From Bacteroidales bacterium (GTDB lineage Bacteria; Bacteroidota; Bacteroidia; Bacteroidales; WCHB1-69), in contig JAFZKY010000014.1 of assembly GCA_017551725.1 (NCBI GenBank), positions 95,561 through 159,560 on the forward strand: a DNA stretch of 64,000 bases. The letters are read 5' to 3'. Both the position numbers and the translations under genes were made by a program. The notes beneath the pieces are model-generated. The model was not told the origin of the DNA. It did no database searches and worked only from the letters and a program-made list of their open reading frames with translations. Below, piece by piece: positions 46,568 to 55,634 of this stretch; position 1 is the first letter of the stretch; each line of letters begins with the position of its first letter.

Positions 46568-47839
46568 TTATCTGAAGATGGTGGCCGCACGGTCCGGGCC
46601 CACCGACACGATGCTGATCGGCGTATGGGTCTGCTCCTCAATATAATGGATGTAATCCTTGAATTCGGACGGCAGTTCCTCGTACGTCTTACAACCGCTG
46701 ATGTCGGTTTTCCAACCCTTGAGGGTGGTGTAAACGGGTTCGATGACAGCGTCGGTGGCGGCGGGCATACGGGTGGTAAGCTCGCCGTTGACACGGTAGG
46801 CGGTACATATATTAATAGTATCAAAATCCGACATGACATCCGCCTTGGTGAGGGCGATATCAGTCACGCCGTTGACCATGAGAGCATATTGGAGGGCCAC
46901 GAGGTCGAGCCAGCCGCAGCGCCGCGGGCGACCAGTGGTGGCACCGAACTCGTTGCCCACGCGGCGCAGTTCCTCGCCCGTGGCGTCGAACAGTTCCGTG
47001 GGGAAGGGTCCGCTGCCCACGCGGGTGCAGTAGGCTTTCACAATGCCGATGGTCTTGCCGGCCAGGTGCGGATCAAGGCCAAGGCCCGTGAACGCGCCGG
47101 CAGCGATGGTGTTCGACGAGGTCACAAAGGGATACGCCCCGAACTCCAGATCGAGGAGCGTGCCCTGTGCACCCTCCGCCAGCACGGACTTACCCTCTTG
47201 CAGATACTCGTGGAGAACGTACTCGCTGTCGATGCAGGTGAAACGGCGCAACGTGGCCAGAGACTGATGCCAACGCTCGTCCAACTCAGGCAGCATTTTA
47301 CTGTAATCAAAACCGTATTGGTCCAAAATCTCCTTATGCTGGCCTATAAGATGCTGGTATTTAGCCTCAAAGTCCGGCGAGAAGATGTCGCACACGCGCA
47401 AGCCCACACGCGCGGTCTTGTCGGTGTAGGTGGGTCCGATGCCCTTCAGGGTGGAACCGATCTTCTGTTTGCCCTTCTTGGATTCGTAGGCGGCATCCAG
47501 CAGTTTGTGCGTCGGGAGAATCAGATGGGCTTTCCGGGAAACATAGAGGTTGTCGGTCGGGGTGAGACCCATCTTCACCAACGCCTCGATCTCCTCCTCG
47601 AAGATGATCGGGTCGATGACGACGCCGTTGCCGATGATATTGATTTTATCCTTGTGGAAAATTCCGGAAGGGATGATATGCAGAACGTGACGTATGCCAT
47701 TGAATTCCAGCGAATGACCGGCATTCGGGCCACCCTGGAAGCGAGCCACCACGTCATAATCGGGCGTCACCACATCCACAATCTTGCCTTTTCCCTCGTC
47801 GCCCCACTGCAAACCAAGCAGAATATCGATTTTATTCAT
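46568..47839 (-). CDS. purA: Adenylosuccinate synthetase
   Basis: 423 residues, full length. Joins IMP and aspartate using GTP in AMP synthesis. Signatures: GLQWGDEGKGKIVD (GTP and active-site loop), NAGHSLEF, GSTLKGIGPTYTDKTAR, EGAQGTLLDLEFGAYPFVTSSN, TTGRPRRCGWLDLVAL and LTKADVM. Followed 15 bases later by the TldD-related gene. Confidence 0.98.
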   Translation of the reverse strand: MNKIDILLGLQWGDEGKGKIVDVVTPDYDVVARFQGGPNAGHSLEFNGIRHVLHIIPSGIFHKDKINIIGNGVVIDPIIFEEEIEALVKMGLTPTDNLYVSRKAHLILPTHKLLDAAYESKKGKQKIGSTLKGIGPTYTDKTARVGLRVCDIFSPDFEAKYQHLIGQHKEILDQYGFDYSKMLPELDERWHQSLATLRRFTCIDSEYVLHEYLQEGKSVLAEGAQGTLLDLEFGAYPFVTSSNTIAAGAFTGLGLDPHLAGKTIGIVKAYCTRVGSGPFPTELFDATGEELRRVGNEFGATTGRPRRCGWLDLVALQYALMVNGVTDIALTKADVMSDFDTINICTAYRVNGELTTRMPAATDAVIEPVYTTLKGWKTDISGCKTYEELPSEFKDYIHYIEEQTHTPISIVSVGPDRAATIFR

Positions 47840-47864
47840 ACTGACCTTGTTTTTATTTACGCTG

Positions 47865-47872
47865 CAAAAATA
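47865..47872 (-). promoter_or_regulatory. -7 box of purA and the TldD-related gene
   Basis: TATTTTTG on the minus strand, 25 bases before the purA ATG, divergent from the promoter at 47917. Confidence 0.65.
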
Positions 47873-47916
47873 TAAAAAAGGTTAAGACATGCGGCGATAT
47901 ATCGGTACCTTTTTTG

Positions 47917-47924
47917 TACTTTTG
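47917..47924 (+). promoter_or_regulatory. -7 box of the BamA-like gene
   Basis: TACTTTTG, 33 bases before the ATG at 47958. Confidence 0.65.
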
Positions 47925-47957
47925 CGACCTTAATTCATTTTAATTAAAATCGGAATA

Positions 47958-49382
47958 ATGAAAAAAATTGTATCTGTTCTTTTATGTCTTTGTCTGATTG
48001 GGTTTTATACCGCAAATGCCCACGACGGCGGGCCGGACACGCCCAAAGACCCGAAGCCGAAGAAAGAGAAAAAGGAGAAGAGCGAAATCCGCACGGGATG
48101 GACTTTCGGCATTCTGCCGAGCGTGGCCTACGATGCCGACAAGGGTTTCCAGTACGGCCTGCTGGCCAACGTGTATGATTTCGGCGACGGATCCATCTAT
48201 CCCGAATATTTCCATTCCCTTTATTTCGAGGCAGCCTATACCACCAAGCGGTCGGGACTGTTCCGTTTCGCCTACGATTCCAAGATGCTCATCCCGAACC
48301 ACCGGCTGAAAATCGACCTCTCGTACCTGCCCGACGCGCTGTGCGACTTTTACGGGTTCAACGGCTACCAAACGGTGTATAACGGTGGCTGGGGCAAGAA
48401 AAAAGCCGACGACTACATCAGCCGCGCCTTCTACAAGTCGCAGCGCGACCTCATCCGTTTCGCGGCGGACATAGACGGCAAAATCGGCGGCGACTGGTAC
48501 TGGAATGCGGGCATCGGATTCCTCGGCTACAAAATCGGATCGGTTAACATCGACATGATCAACAAGGGCAAGAAGCCCGAGAACATGCTGCCCCATGTAG
48601 ATGGCCTGTATGAGAAATACACGAAATGGGGCATCATCGCGCCCAATGAGGCCAACGGCGGGTGGCATCCCTACCTGCGCGGCGGCCTTTCCTATGACAG
48701 CCGCGACCGTCAGCAGAACACCCAGAAGGGCATCTACGCCGATGTATTCTGGACTTACAATGCCGCTTTCGGCGAGGACAAGGAGTTCAACAATTTGATG
48801 TTCAACGCCAGCTTCAAGCATTTTGTTCCAGTATATAAAGACCGCATCACCTTCGCCTACCGTCTCGCCACCCAGCTGACCGTAGCCGGCAACTCGCCGT
48901 TCTACCTCAGCAACTATTACAACAACCTGTTCATCCAGCGTGTGTTGTACGAAGGACTCGGCGGCGGCAACACGCTCCGAGGCATCTTGCGCAACCGCGT
49001 CACCGCACCCGGCTACGCTTTCGCCAATGTGGAGTTCCGCTTCAAAATCTGCAAATTCGACATCGGCAAGGAGCATTTCTTCATCGGTGTGAACCCCTTC
49101 TTCGACGCCGGCATGATCCTCCAACGCTATCGCATGGATGAAAACAGCATCCGCGAGGCCATCGCACAAAACGATCCTGAATTCAACATCGATGAGCTGG
49201 AAAAATATCTGCTCTTCGGCAAGGACGCACAAGTCTATCGCCCGCACATGTCTGCTGGTCTGGGCCTCAAGCTGATGATGAACGACAATTTCGTCCTCTC
49301 CGTGGATTGGGCAGTACCCTTCGACAAGCGCGACAACACGGGCATGGCCAATTTGTACGTCAAAATGGGCTACATGTTCTAA
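47958..49382 (+). CDS. BamA/TamA-family outer membrane beta-barrel without POTRA domains
   Basis: 474 residues: signal peptide (MKKIVSVLLCLCLIGFYTANA), a short lysine-rich linker, then a 16-strand Omp85-type barrel. Amphipathic strands run throughout; GLGGGNTLRGILRNRV corresponds to the conserved loop-6 (V/L)RG motif, and the final strand ends in Phe (YVKMGYMF). No POTRA repeats are present, unlike BamA. Such POTRA-less 'surface antigen' barrels are common in Bacteroidetes; role unknown. Confidence 0.87.
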   Translation: MKKIVSVLLCLCLIGFYTANAHDGGPDTPKDPKPKKEKKEKSEIRTGWTFGILPSVAYDADKGFQYGLLANVYDFGDGSIYPEYFHSLYFEAAYTTKRSGLFRFAYDSKMLIPNHRLKIDLSYLPDALCDFYGFNGYQTVYNGGWGKKKADDYISRAFYKSQRDLIRFAADIDGKIGGDWYWNAGIGFLGYKIGSVNIDMINKGKKPENMLPHVDGLYEKYTKWGIIAPNEANGGWHPYLRGGLSYDSRDRQQNTQKGIYADVFWTYNAAFGEDKEFNNLMFNASFKHFVPVYKDRITFAYRLATQLTVAGNSPFYLSNYYNNLFIQRVLYEGLGGGNTLRGILRNRVTAPGYAFANVEFRFKICKFDIGKEHFFIGVNPFFDAGMILQRYRMDENSIREAIAQNDPEFNIDELEKYLLFGKDAQVYRPHMSAGLGLKLMMNDNFVLSVDWAVPFDKRDNTGMANLYVKMGYMF

Positions 49383-49418
49383 CCATATTATTTCCAACTG
49401 GTTTTCAGGTTTCCTTTT

Positions 49419-50423
49419 ATGAAAGTCTATCGGAATCATTCGTTAAAGGATCACAACACCTTCGGCATGGACGTGCGGTGCGCACAGTTCGTCGTCATGG
49501 AACATCCCGACGAGAGGGAGGCGATGTCTGCGGCGCACCTCTTTGAGGCCCCGTTCTACATCCTCGGCGGCGGCAGCAACATCCTCTTCACCCGACCGTA
49601 TGAAGGGACCATCATCCACCCCGACTTCAAGGGCATCGAAGTGATGGAAGACTCTGAGCGTCATCAACTTATCCGCGTGGCTACCGGCGAAGAGTGGGAC
49701 AATGTGATTGACTACTGCGTCCGCCACAATCTATACGGACTGGAAAACCTTGTGGGCATACCCGGACGTGCAGGCAGCGCACCCGTGCAGAACATCGGGG
49801 CGTATGGCGTGGAGGTCAAGGACTGCATCGACCGCGTGGAAGGCTTCCTCACCGACACCCTGCAACCCTTCGCCCTGTCGGCAGAGCAATGCCAATTCGG
49901 TTATCGGGATTCCATCTTCAAGCACGAATTGAAGGGAAAAAGCCTCATCACCCATGTGTGGTTCCGGCTTTCAAAAGAGGAGCATTACACCTTGACGTAC
50001 AAGGCATTGGCAAATGAAATCACCGTGCAGGATCTCTCGTTGGAAACCGTCACGCAATGCATCCTGCGCATACGCAACAGCAAACTTCCCGACATCCGCA
50101 AAATTGGCTGCGCGGGCAGCTTCTTCAAAAACCCCGTCGTGCCGGAAAACCAATACCACGACTTGCTCACCCGCTTCCCGGATCTTGTTTCCTACCCTGC
50201 CGCCGACGGGATGGTGAAACTGGCTGCCGGCCAGCTGATTGAGAAGGCCGGATGGAAAGGCAAGCGCATCGGCGATGCCGGTGTTTACCCGTTGCAGGCC
50301 CTGGTGATTGTGAACTACGGCGGTGCCTCCCCCGAGGAGATATGCCAAGTGTTCCAGCAGGTGATTCTGGATGTGGAAGAACTGTTTAACATTCGTCTAA
50401 CCCCTGAAGTTAACATCTTGTGA
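49419..50423 (+). CDS. murB: UDP-N-acetylenolpyruvoylglucosamine reductase
   Basis: 334 residues, type I MurB. Reduces the enolpyruvyl group to give UDP-MurNAc for peptidoglycan. FAD-binding residues in LGGGSNILFT, GIPGRAGSAPVQNIGAYGVEVKD, and the catalytic segments YRDSIFKHELKG, GSFFKNP and GQLIEKAGWKGKRIGDAGV are present. The stop overlaps the ATG of the next gene (TGATG), indicating translational coupling. Confidence 0.97.
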   Translation: MKVYRNHSLKDHNTFGMDVRCAQFVVMEHPDEREAMSAAHLFEAPFYILGGGSNILFTRPYEGTIIHPDFKGIEVMEDSERHQLIRVATGEEWDNVIDYCVRHNLYGLENLVGIPGRAGSAPVQNIGAYGVEVKDCIDRVEGFLTDTLQPFALSAEQCQFGYRDSIFKHELKGKSLITHVWFRLSKEEHYTLTYKALANEITVQDLSLETVTQCILRIRNSKLPDIRKIGCAGSFFKNPVVPENQYHDLLTRFPDLVSYPAADGMVKLAAGQLIEKAGWKGKRIGDAGVYPLQALVIVNYGGASPEEICQVFQQVILDVEELFNIRLTPEVNIL

Positions 50424-50785
50424 TGAAAAATTTTATCCGACTGGTTCTGCTTATGGCCGTCCTGATTCCCCTCTGCTGCGGGTGCGACTGGTTTAACAAG
50501 CCTAAATTTGACGAGGCATTGCTGGCGGGCTATTGGTTAGAGGGAACTGTACACGAATATTACAACGCTAACGGCACGGGCTACACGTGGGACACCGCCG
50601 ACGATGTCACGGAGGAAGAGGCCCAGCCTTTCACCTGGACGCTGGACGGTGCCACGCTGACACAAAACCATAAGATGACTATGGGCGGCATCGTGCCCAA
50701 GACCTATACCGTCACCAAACTGACCTCCTCCATACTCATGTATCACGACGATTTTGGAACTTACCACTCTCTCATCAAGCAGTAA
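50423..50785 (+). CDS. Small lipocalin-like lipoprotein
   Basis: 120 residues. Lipoprotein signal (LLMAVLIPLCCGC, Cys near 21), then a lipocalin-like beta domain typical of Bacteroidetes (LAGYWLEGTVHEYY, FTWTLDGATLTQNH, VPKTYTVTKLTSS). The ATG overlaps the murB stop; a GTG one codon earlier is possible. AsmA follows 4 bases after the stop, so murB, this gene and the AsmA gene appear to form an envelope operon. Function unknown. Confidence 0.82.
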   Translation: MKNFIRLVLLMAVLIPLCCGCDWFNKPKFDEALLAGYWLEGTVHEYYNANGTGYTWDTADDVTEEEAQPFTWTLDGATLTQNHKMTMGGIVPKTYTVTKLTSSILMYHDDFGTYHSLIKQ

Positions 50786-50789
50786 AACC

Positions 50790-53700
50790 ATGCGTAAAGG
50801 CATTAAAATCACACTCATAACCCTCGCTTCGCTCCTCGGTCTCCTGGTGGCGGGCGTCGGTATTGTGCTGCTGATGGTCTTCACGCCCGCCCGCCTGACG
50901 AAAATCGTCAACCAGGAAGCCCCCAACTGGCTTACCTGCGACTTCCATCTGGAAAGAGCCGAGCTCACGTTCTTCAAATCGTTTCCCAAACTAGGCATCG
51001 ACATCCAGGACGTCACCCTCATCAACCGGATGTTCGGCGCACCCACCGACACGCTTCTGCATGTGGATCATTGCGTGGCATCCCTCAACGTTCGCAAACT
51101 GATGCGCGACAAACACGTTGAAGTCAACGAGTTCCTGGTCAAAAACGGGCAGCTGAACATCTTCACCAACAAATTGGGCCAATCCAACCTCAACATTCTC
51201 AAACCTTTTGCCAAAGACACCACGGACACCGCCTCCTATTCCTTTCATCTGCAAAAGGTAGAAACCCGGAATGTGCATCTTCGCTACATCAACATAGCCT
51301 CCGGCCTTGTGACCGACGTGGATAACGTGAACCTGACGGCCAACGGGACTTGGAACGAGCCGACCGCCGAAGGAAACATAAAGCTCCTCACCGACCAACT
51401 CGTTTTCAAGACATTACACGATAAAAAAATTGTAGCCAAATACAACAAGCTGGACGGCGCGTTCAAAGGTTCCCTGAACGATATGGACAAATTAAAGGGA
51501 ACGCTGGATCTCGCGTTGGACAAAGCCACCTTCCATGCGGACACCAATGCTTATCTGGACAACCGAGACCTCAAACTGCACTCCGACCTGCAAGCCATCT
51601 GGTCGGAACAAACGCTTCAACTGGAAAACACCCAGCTTGCGCTGGATCAATACAAGCTGAATTTGGATGGTACAATCCATCGCGACACAGCCGCCAACGA
51701 CCTCGCCCTGAATCTCCATTATGAAACCGGCAACTGGCCCCTGCACGACGTGCTGGAGGAAATTCCCCGTGCAATCATCGGCAATGCTTTAGACGACATG
51801 ACCTTGGACGGCCTCGTACACCTGACGGGACAAGTCAAGGGGCACCTCAACGAGCGACAGAAACCCGTCATCACCACGGATGTCAACCTGGTTAACGGAT
51901 CCTTTGCCAAGAAAGATTTCCCCCTTGATTTTCAAAAGATTAACTCCACTTTCCATCTTGACCTCAACCCCAATGACAAGACATCGGTGCAGGTCAAAAA
52001 GCTGAACGCATACACGGGACGCAACTACCTGACCGCCACGGGCACGATTCAGGATCTGCTGGGAGAAATGCTCTTCGACCTGGCGCTGACGGGCGATTTG
52101 CACATTGAGGATTTCCGGAATATGCTTCCGGAAAAAATCGCGCACAGCTCCGGCAAGGCCAAAGCCGCCGTCAACGTCAAATGCAACTACGACCAGATTG
52201 CGCGCTTAGCCATTGATCAGTGGACGGCGGACGGCACCTTCGACTTCACGCAACTGAATATGCCCTACGGAGATTCGCTGCTCATTGCATCCCCCGCCCT
52301 GAACCTGAAATTCTCCTTCCCCGTCAAACAGAAACCCTACAAAATCGGGGAGTGGATCCACACCCAGATTCAAGCGCCCAAACTCCAGGTGCATCAGGTC
52401 GGGTCCATGGACATCGCGGCCAAGGACGCCCATTTTGACGGCTTTCTGAACAACCTGACAGACAGCTCGCTGCCTCTGAAATTAGGAGCCAAATTCCAGA
52501 TGGAGACGGTCAACGTGAAAACAGATTCGCTGGTGGCCGACCTTACCCAGCCGTCGGGCACCTTCGTCATGCCCGACCAAAACCAGATGAAGCTCGACTA
52601 TTCCGGCAGCGCGGTCTCTGCCGACCTGGGTTCCGGCCTGCTGATGAAGAGCGGAGCCCTCACCCTGAACGCCGCCACCCATTACAACCCCAAGGGCAGC
52701 AATGCTTTGATGCAGTGGAATCCCACCGCCAAACTTTCTCTCCAAAACGGGATGGTGACTGTGCCAACGCTGGAATACCCGCTGGAACTCCCGAAGCTGG
52801 TGGCCGACATCAACCCCAAGCAATGCAACATCTCCAAGGGCAACGGGAAAATCGGCAACTCCGACTTCTCGCTCAGCGGCAAGATTACCCAGATTGACGA
52901 TTATTTCAACGGCAAGGGTCTGATAAACGGCACGTTGGAGTTTACCTCCGACTACATTGACCTGAACCAGATTATGGACATGTTCAGCGGCCTGGGCGTC
53001 TCCGACTCCGTGATGGCCGAAAAGCCGGAGGATTCGCAAAAAGATCCCTTCATGGTGCCATACGGAATGAACATCCGCATGAACACCCACATCAAGAAGG
53101 CCCTTTACGAGGACACCTATTTCCGCAACATCGGCGGGTTCCTCGATTTGAAGGATGGCACGCTCGTGCTGGAGGAGATGGCCGTCACGCATGACGCTGC
53201 CCGTATGCAGCTTACCGCCATGTACCAGTCGCCGCGCAAGAACCATCTCTTCCTCGGACTGGACTTCCACTTGTTGGACATCAAGATTGACCAACTCATC
53301 GCTCTGATTCCCGAAGTGGACACCATCCTGCCGATGCTGAAGGCGTTTGCCGGCAACGCCGAGTTCCATTTCGCCATCGAAACCAACCTGAAATCCAACT
53401 ACGACCTCAAATATTCGACCTTGCGCGGTGCCGCCGCCATCAACGGGCAAAACCTGGTGGTCTTGGACCAGGAGACCTTTAACAACATTGCAAAGAAGCT
53501 GAAATTCAAGAAGAACACACCGAACCGCATCGACAGCCTGTCGGCGGAGATGACCATCTTCAAGAACGAAATTGACGTATATCCTTTCCTGGTTTCCCTT
53601 GACAAGTACCAGGCCATTCTCTCCGGACGGCACAATCTGAATATGGACTACCAGTACAACATCTCGCTGATAAAACCCATCCGGCTCGGCTTGGACATCA

Positions 53701-53858
53701 TCGGCACCGACAAGCGGCGCTTCAAATTAGGGAAGGCTAAATACGCCACCTTGTTCCGTCCCGAGCGGCAGAATGTGGTGGAACAGAACGTCATGCAGCT
53801 GAAAACCCGCATCCACGAAGCCCTCAAAGCCAACGTGAAACCGCAGTCCGTCGAATAA
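50790..53858 (+). CDS. AsmA-family envelope protein
   Basis: 1022 residues from ATG 50790 (MRKGIKITLITLASLLG). One N-terminal membrane helix (about 8-30) then a long repetitive beta-rich region typical of AsmA/TamB-type lipid-bridge proteins: FTPARLTKIVNQEAPNWL, FKSFPKLGIDIQDVTLIN, and the AsmA C-terminal domain (LRGAAAINGQNLVVLDQETF, DVYPFLVSLDKYQAILSGRHNLNMDYQYNISLI). Likely spans the periplasm and aids lipid transport to the outer membrane; that role is inferred from the family. Confidence 0.9.
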   Translation: MRKGIKITLITLASLLGLLVAGVGIVLLMVFTPARLTKIVNQEAPNWLTCDFHLERAELTFFKSFPKLGIDIQDVTLINRMFGAPTDTLLHVDHCVASLNVRKLMRDKHVEVNEFLVKNGQLNIFTNKLGQSNLNILKPFAKDTTDTASYSFHLQKVETRNVHLRYINIASGLVTDVDNVNLTANGTWNEPTAEGNIKLLTDQLVFKTLHDKKIVAKYNKLDGAFKGSLNDMDKLKGTLDLALDKATFHADTNAYLDNRDLKLHSDLQAIWSEQTLQLENTQLALDQYKLNLDGTIHRDTAANDLALNLHYETGNWPLHDVLEEIPRAIIGNALDDMTLDGLVHLTGQVKGHLNERQKPVITTDVNLVNGSFAKKDFPLDFQKINSTFHLDLNPNDKTSVQVKKLNAYTGRNYLTATGTIQDLLGEMLFDLALTGDLHIEDFRNMLPEKIAHSSGKAKAAVNVKCNYDQIARLAIDQWTADGTFDFTQLNMPYGDSLLIASPALNLKFSFPVKQKPYKIGEWIHTQIQAPKLQVHQVGSMDIAAKDAHFDGFLNNLTDSSLPLKLGAKFQMETVNVKTDSLVADLTQPSGTFVMPDQNQMKLDYSGSAVSADLGSGLLMKSGALTLNAATHYNPKGSNALMQWNPTAKLSLQNGMVTVPTLEYPLELPKLVADINPKQCNISKGNGKIGNSDFSLSGKITQIDDYFNGKGLINGTLEFTSDYIDLNQIMDMFSGLGVSDSVMAEKPEDSQKDPFMVPYGMNIRMNTHIKKALYEDTYFRNIGGFLDLKDGTLVLEEMAVTHDAARMQLTAMYQSPRKNHLFLGLDFHLLDIKIDQLIALIPEVDTILPMLKAFAGNAEFHFAIETNLKSNYDLKYSTLRGAAAINGQNLVVLDQETFNNIAKKLKFKKNTPNRIDSLSAEMTIFKNEIDVYPFLVSLDKYQAILSGRHNLNMDYQYNISLIKPIRLGLDIIGTDKRRFKLGKAKYATLFRPERQNVVEQNVMQLKTRIHEALKANVKPQSVE

Positions 53859-53915
53859 TTTTCCGCCAGCATCACGATGCTGAATATATTATTTTGCTTT
53901 CTCCAAAAAAAAGTG

Positions 53916-53923
53916 TACCTTTG
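53916..53923 (+). promoter_or_regulatory. -7 box of apt
   Basis: TACCTTTG, 24 bases before the apt ATG; it lies inside the longer open frame from 53894. Confidence 0.65.
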
Positions 53924-53947
53924 CCCTCGCAAAAAAAGGATATCCTT

Positions 53948-54460
53948 ATGTTTGATTTCTCCAAGATCCGCACCATCGACGATTTCCCGACACCCGGAAT
54001 CAAATTTTATGACATCACCACGTTATTAAACGACGGGGAGGCTTATCGCAGTGCCATTGACGACATGCTGGCGGTGGCCAAAAACATCCGTCCCGATGTC
54101 GTCGTGGCGTTGGAAACGCGCGGTTTTTTCTTCGGTCCCACGCTGGCGTACCTGCTGGGCATTCCGTTTGTGCCCATCCGCAAGAAGGGCAAGCTGCCCG
54201 CCGCCACTTATTCCGAGAGTTACAATCTGGAATACGGCACCGATAGCATCGAAATCCATCAGGATGCCATAGCGGAGGGCAAACGCATCCTGCTCCTTGA
54301 CGACGTGCTGGCCACGGGAGGCACCATGAGTGCCGCCATACGTCTGGTGCAGAATTTCAACCCCGCTTCCATCGACGTGATGTTCCTCATCGAACTCAAT
54401 GCCTTGGAGGGAAGAAAGAAACTTGAGAATGTTAAGATACACAGTTTATTACAATTATAA
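53948..54460 (+). CDS. apt: Adenine phosphoribosyltransferase
   Basis: 170 residues from ATG 53948 (MFDFSKIRTIDDFPTPGI). Salvages adenine to AMP with PRPP. Signatures: FPTPGIKFYDIT, VVALETRGFFFGPTLAY, PIRKKGKLP and the PRPP loop ILLLDDVLATGGTM. Upstream codons to 53894 overlap the promoter. Followed 32 bases later by ilvE. Confidence 0.97.
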   Translation: MFDFSKIRTIDDFPTPGIKFYDITTLLNDGEAYRSAIDDMLAVAKNIRPDVVVALETRGFFFGPTLAYLLGIPFVPIRKKGKLPAATYSESYNLEYGTDSIEIHQDAIAEGKRILLLDDVLATGGTMSAAIRLVQNFNPASIDVMFLIELNALEGRKKLENVKIHSLLQL

Positions 54461-54492
54461 CATAAAACATAACAATCAACAAATTTAACACA

Positions 54493-55515
54493 ATGAAGAA
54501 CATAGATTGGAAAAGTCTGTCATTCGGTTATGTGAAAACCGACTACAATGTACGCTGTTATTTCAGAGACGGCAAATGGGGTGAACTGGAAGTCATGTCC
54601 GACGAATACATCCCCATGCACATGGCAGCCTCCTGCCTGCACTACGGTCAGGAAGCGTTTGAAGGCATGAAGGCTTTCAGAGGCAAAGACGGCAAGGTCC
54701 GCCTGTTCCGTTGGGAAGAGAACTGGAAACGTCTGAACAGCTCCGCCGACACCATCATGCTGGCTCCCATCCCGAGAGAGCTCTTCTTCGCCGCTTTGGA
54801 GAAGGTCATCAAGCTGAATGCCGAGTACATTCCGCCTTACGGAACGGAAGGTTCTCTGTACATCCGTCCGCTGCTGATCGGCACAGGTGCCACCATCGGT
54901 GTGAAACCTGCTGACGAGTACCTGTTCGTGGTGTTCGTGATGCCGGTCGGTCCCTATTTCAAAGAGGGTTTCAAGCCGACCAACATGCAGATTGCCAAGG
55001 ATTACGACCGTGCTGCCCCGCTGGGTACCGGTCATGTGAAGGTGGGTGGCAACTATGCCGCTTCCCTCCGCGCCGGCGAAAGAGCACACCATGAGGGCTT
55101 CAGCGCCTCCATCTTCGCCGATGCCAAGACCAAGACCTTCATCGACGAGGCTGGTCCCGCCAACTTCTTCGGCATCAAGGACGGCAAGTATGTGACCCCG
55201 GATTCCGGTTCTATCCTGCCTTCCATCACCAACATGAGCTTGCGCCAGATTGCCGAGGACCTCGGCCTTGTGGTGGAACGCCGTCATGTCAGACTGGACG
55301 AGATCGGCACTTTCGAAGAGGCTGGTGCTTGCGGTACCGCCGCCGTCATCTCCCCCATCCACATGATCCAGGATCGTGAGACGGGCGAAGAGTATGTCAT
55401 CGCAAAAGATGGCAAGCCCGGTCCGTGGAGCATCAAGATGCGCGAAATCCTGATGGGCATCCAATACGGTGAACTTCCCGACACGCACAACTGGTGCACC
55501 ATCGTGGAGTGCTAA
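54493..55515 (+). CDS. ilvE: Branched-chain amino acid aminotransferase
   Basis: 340 residues, class IV PLP aminotransferase of the BCAT type. Catalyses the last step of Val, Leu and Ile synthesis and the first of their breakdown. The Schiff-base Lys is in GHVKVGGNYAAS; also CLHYGQEAFEGMKAF, YIRPLLIGTG, and the phosphate-binding EEAGACGTAAVISPI. Ended by a strong terminator. Confidence 0.96.
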   Translation: MKNIDWKSLSFGYVKTDYNVRCYFRDGKWGELEVMSDEYIPMHMAASCLHYGQEAFEGMKAFRGKDGKVRLFRWEENWKRLNSSADTIMLAPIPRELFFAALEKVIKLNAEYIPPYGTEGSLYIRPLLIGTGATIGVKPADEYLFVVFVMPVGPYFKEGFKPTNMQIAKDYDRAAPLGTGHVKVGGNYAASLRAGERAHHEGFSASIFADAKTKTFIDEAGPANFFGIKDGKYVTPDSGSILPSITNMSLRQIAEDLGLVVERRHVRLDEIGTFEEAGACGTAAVISPIHMIQDRETGEEYVIAKDGKPGPWSIKMREILMGIQYGELPDTHNWCTIVEC

Positions 55516-55536
55516 TACACACTTATGATATTAAGC

Positions 55537-55569
55537 AAAACGGGACGCGATGCGTCCCGTTTTTGTTTT
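55537..55569 (+). terminator. Intrinsic terminator after ilvE
   Basis: 12-bp perfect stem AAAACGGGACGC / GCGTCCCGTTTT with loop GAT, followed by T runs. Confidence 0.9.
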
Positions 55570-55575
55570 TACACC

Positions 55576-55617
55576 AAAAAAGAACGCCGGCAATCAATAC
55601 AGATACCGGCGTTCTTT
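55576..55617 (-). terminator. Intrinsic terminator after the S46 peptidase gene
   Basis: 12-bp perfect stem AAAGAACGCCGG / CCGGCGTTCTTT; the T run is on the minus strand (A run at 55576-55580), so it ends the minus-strand peptidase transcript. Confidence 0.85.
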
Positions 55618-55634
55618 ATTCTAAAATTCTCCTA

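Noticed and set aside
47982-49439. 485-codon open frame on the minus strand opposite the BamA-like gene
   Set aside because: The plus-strand gene has a signal peptide, barrel strands and a promoter; the antisense frame has none.
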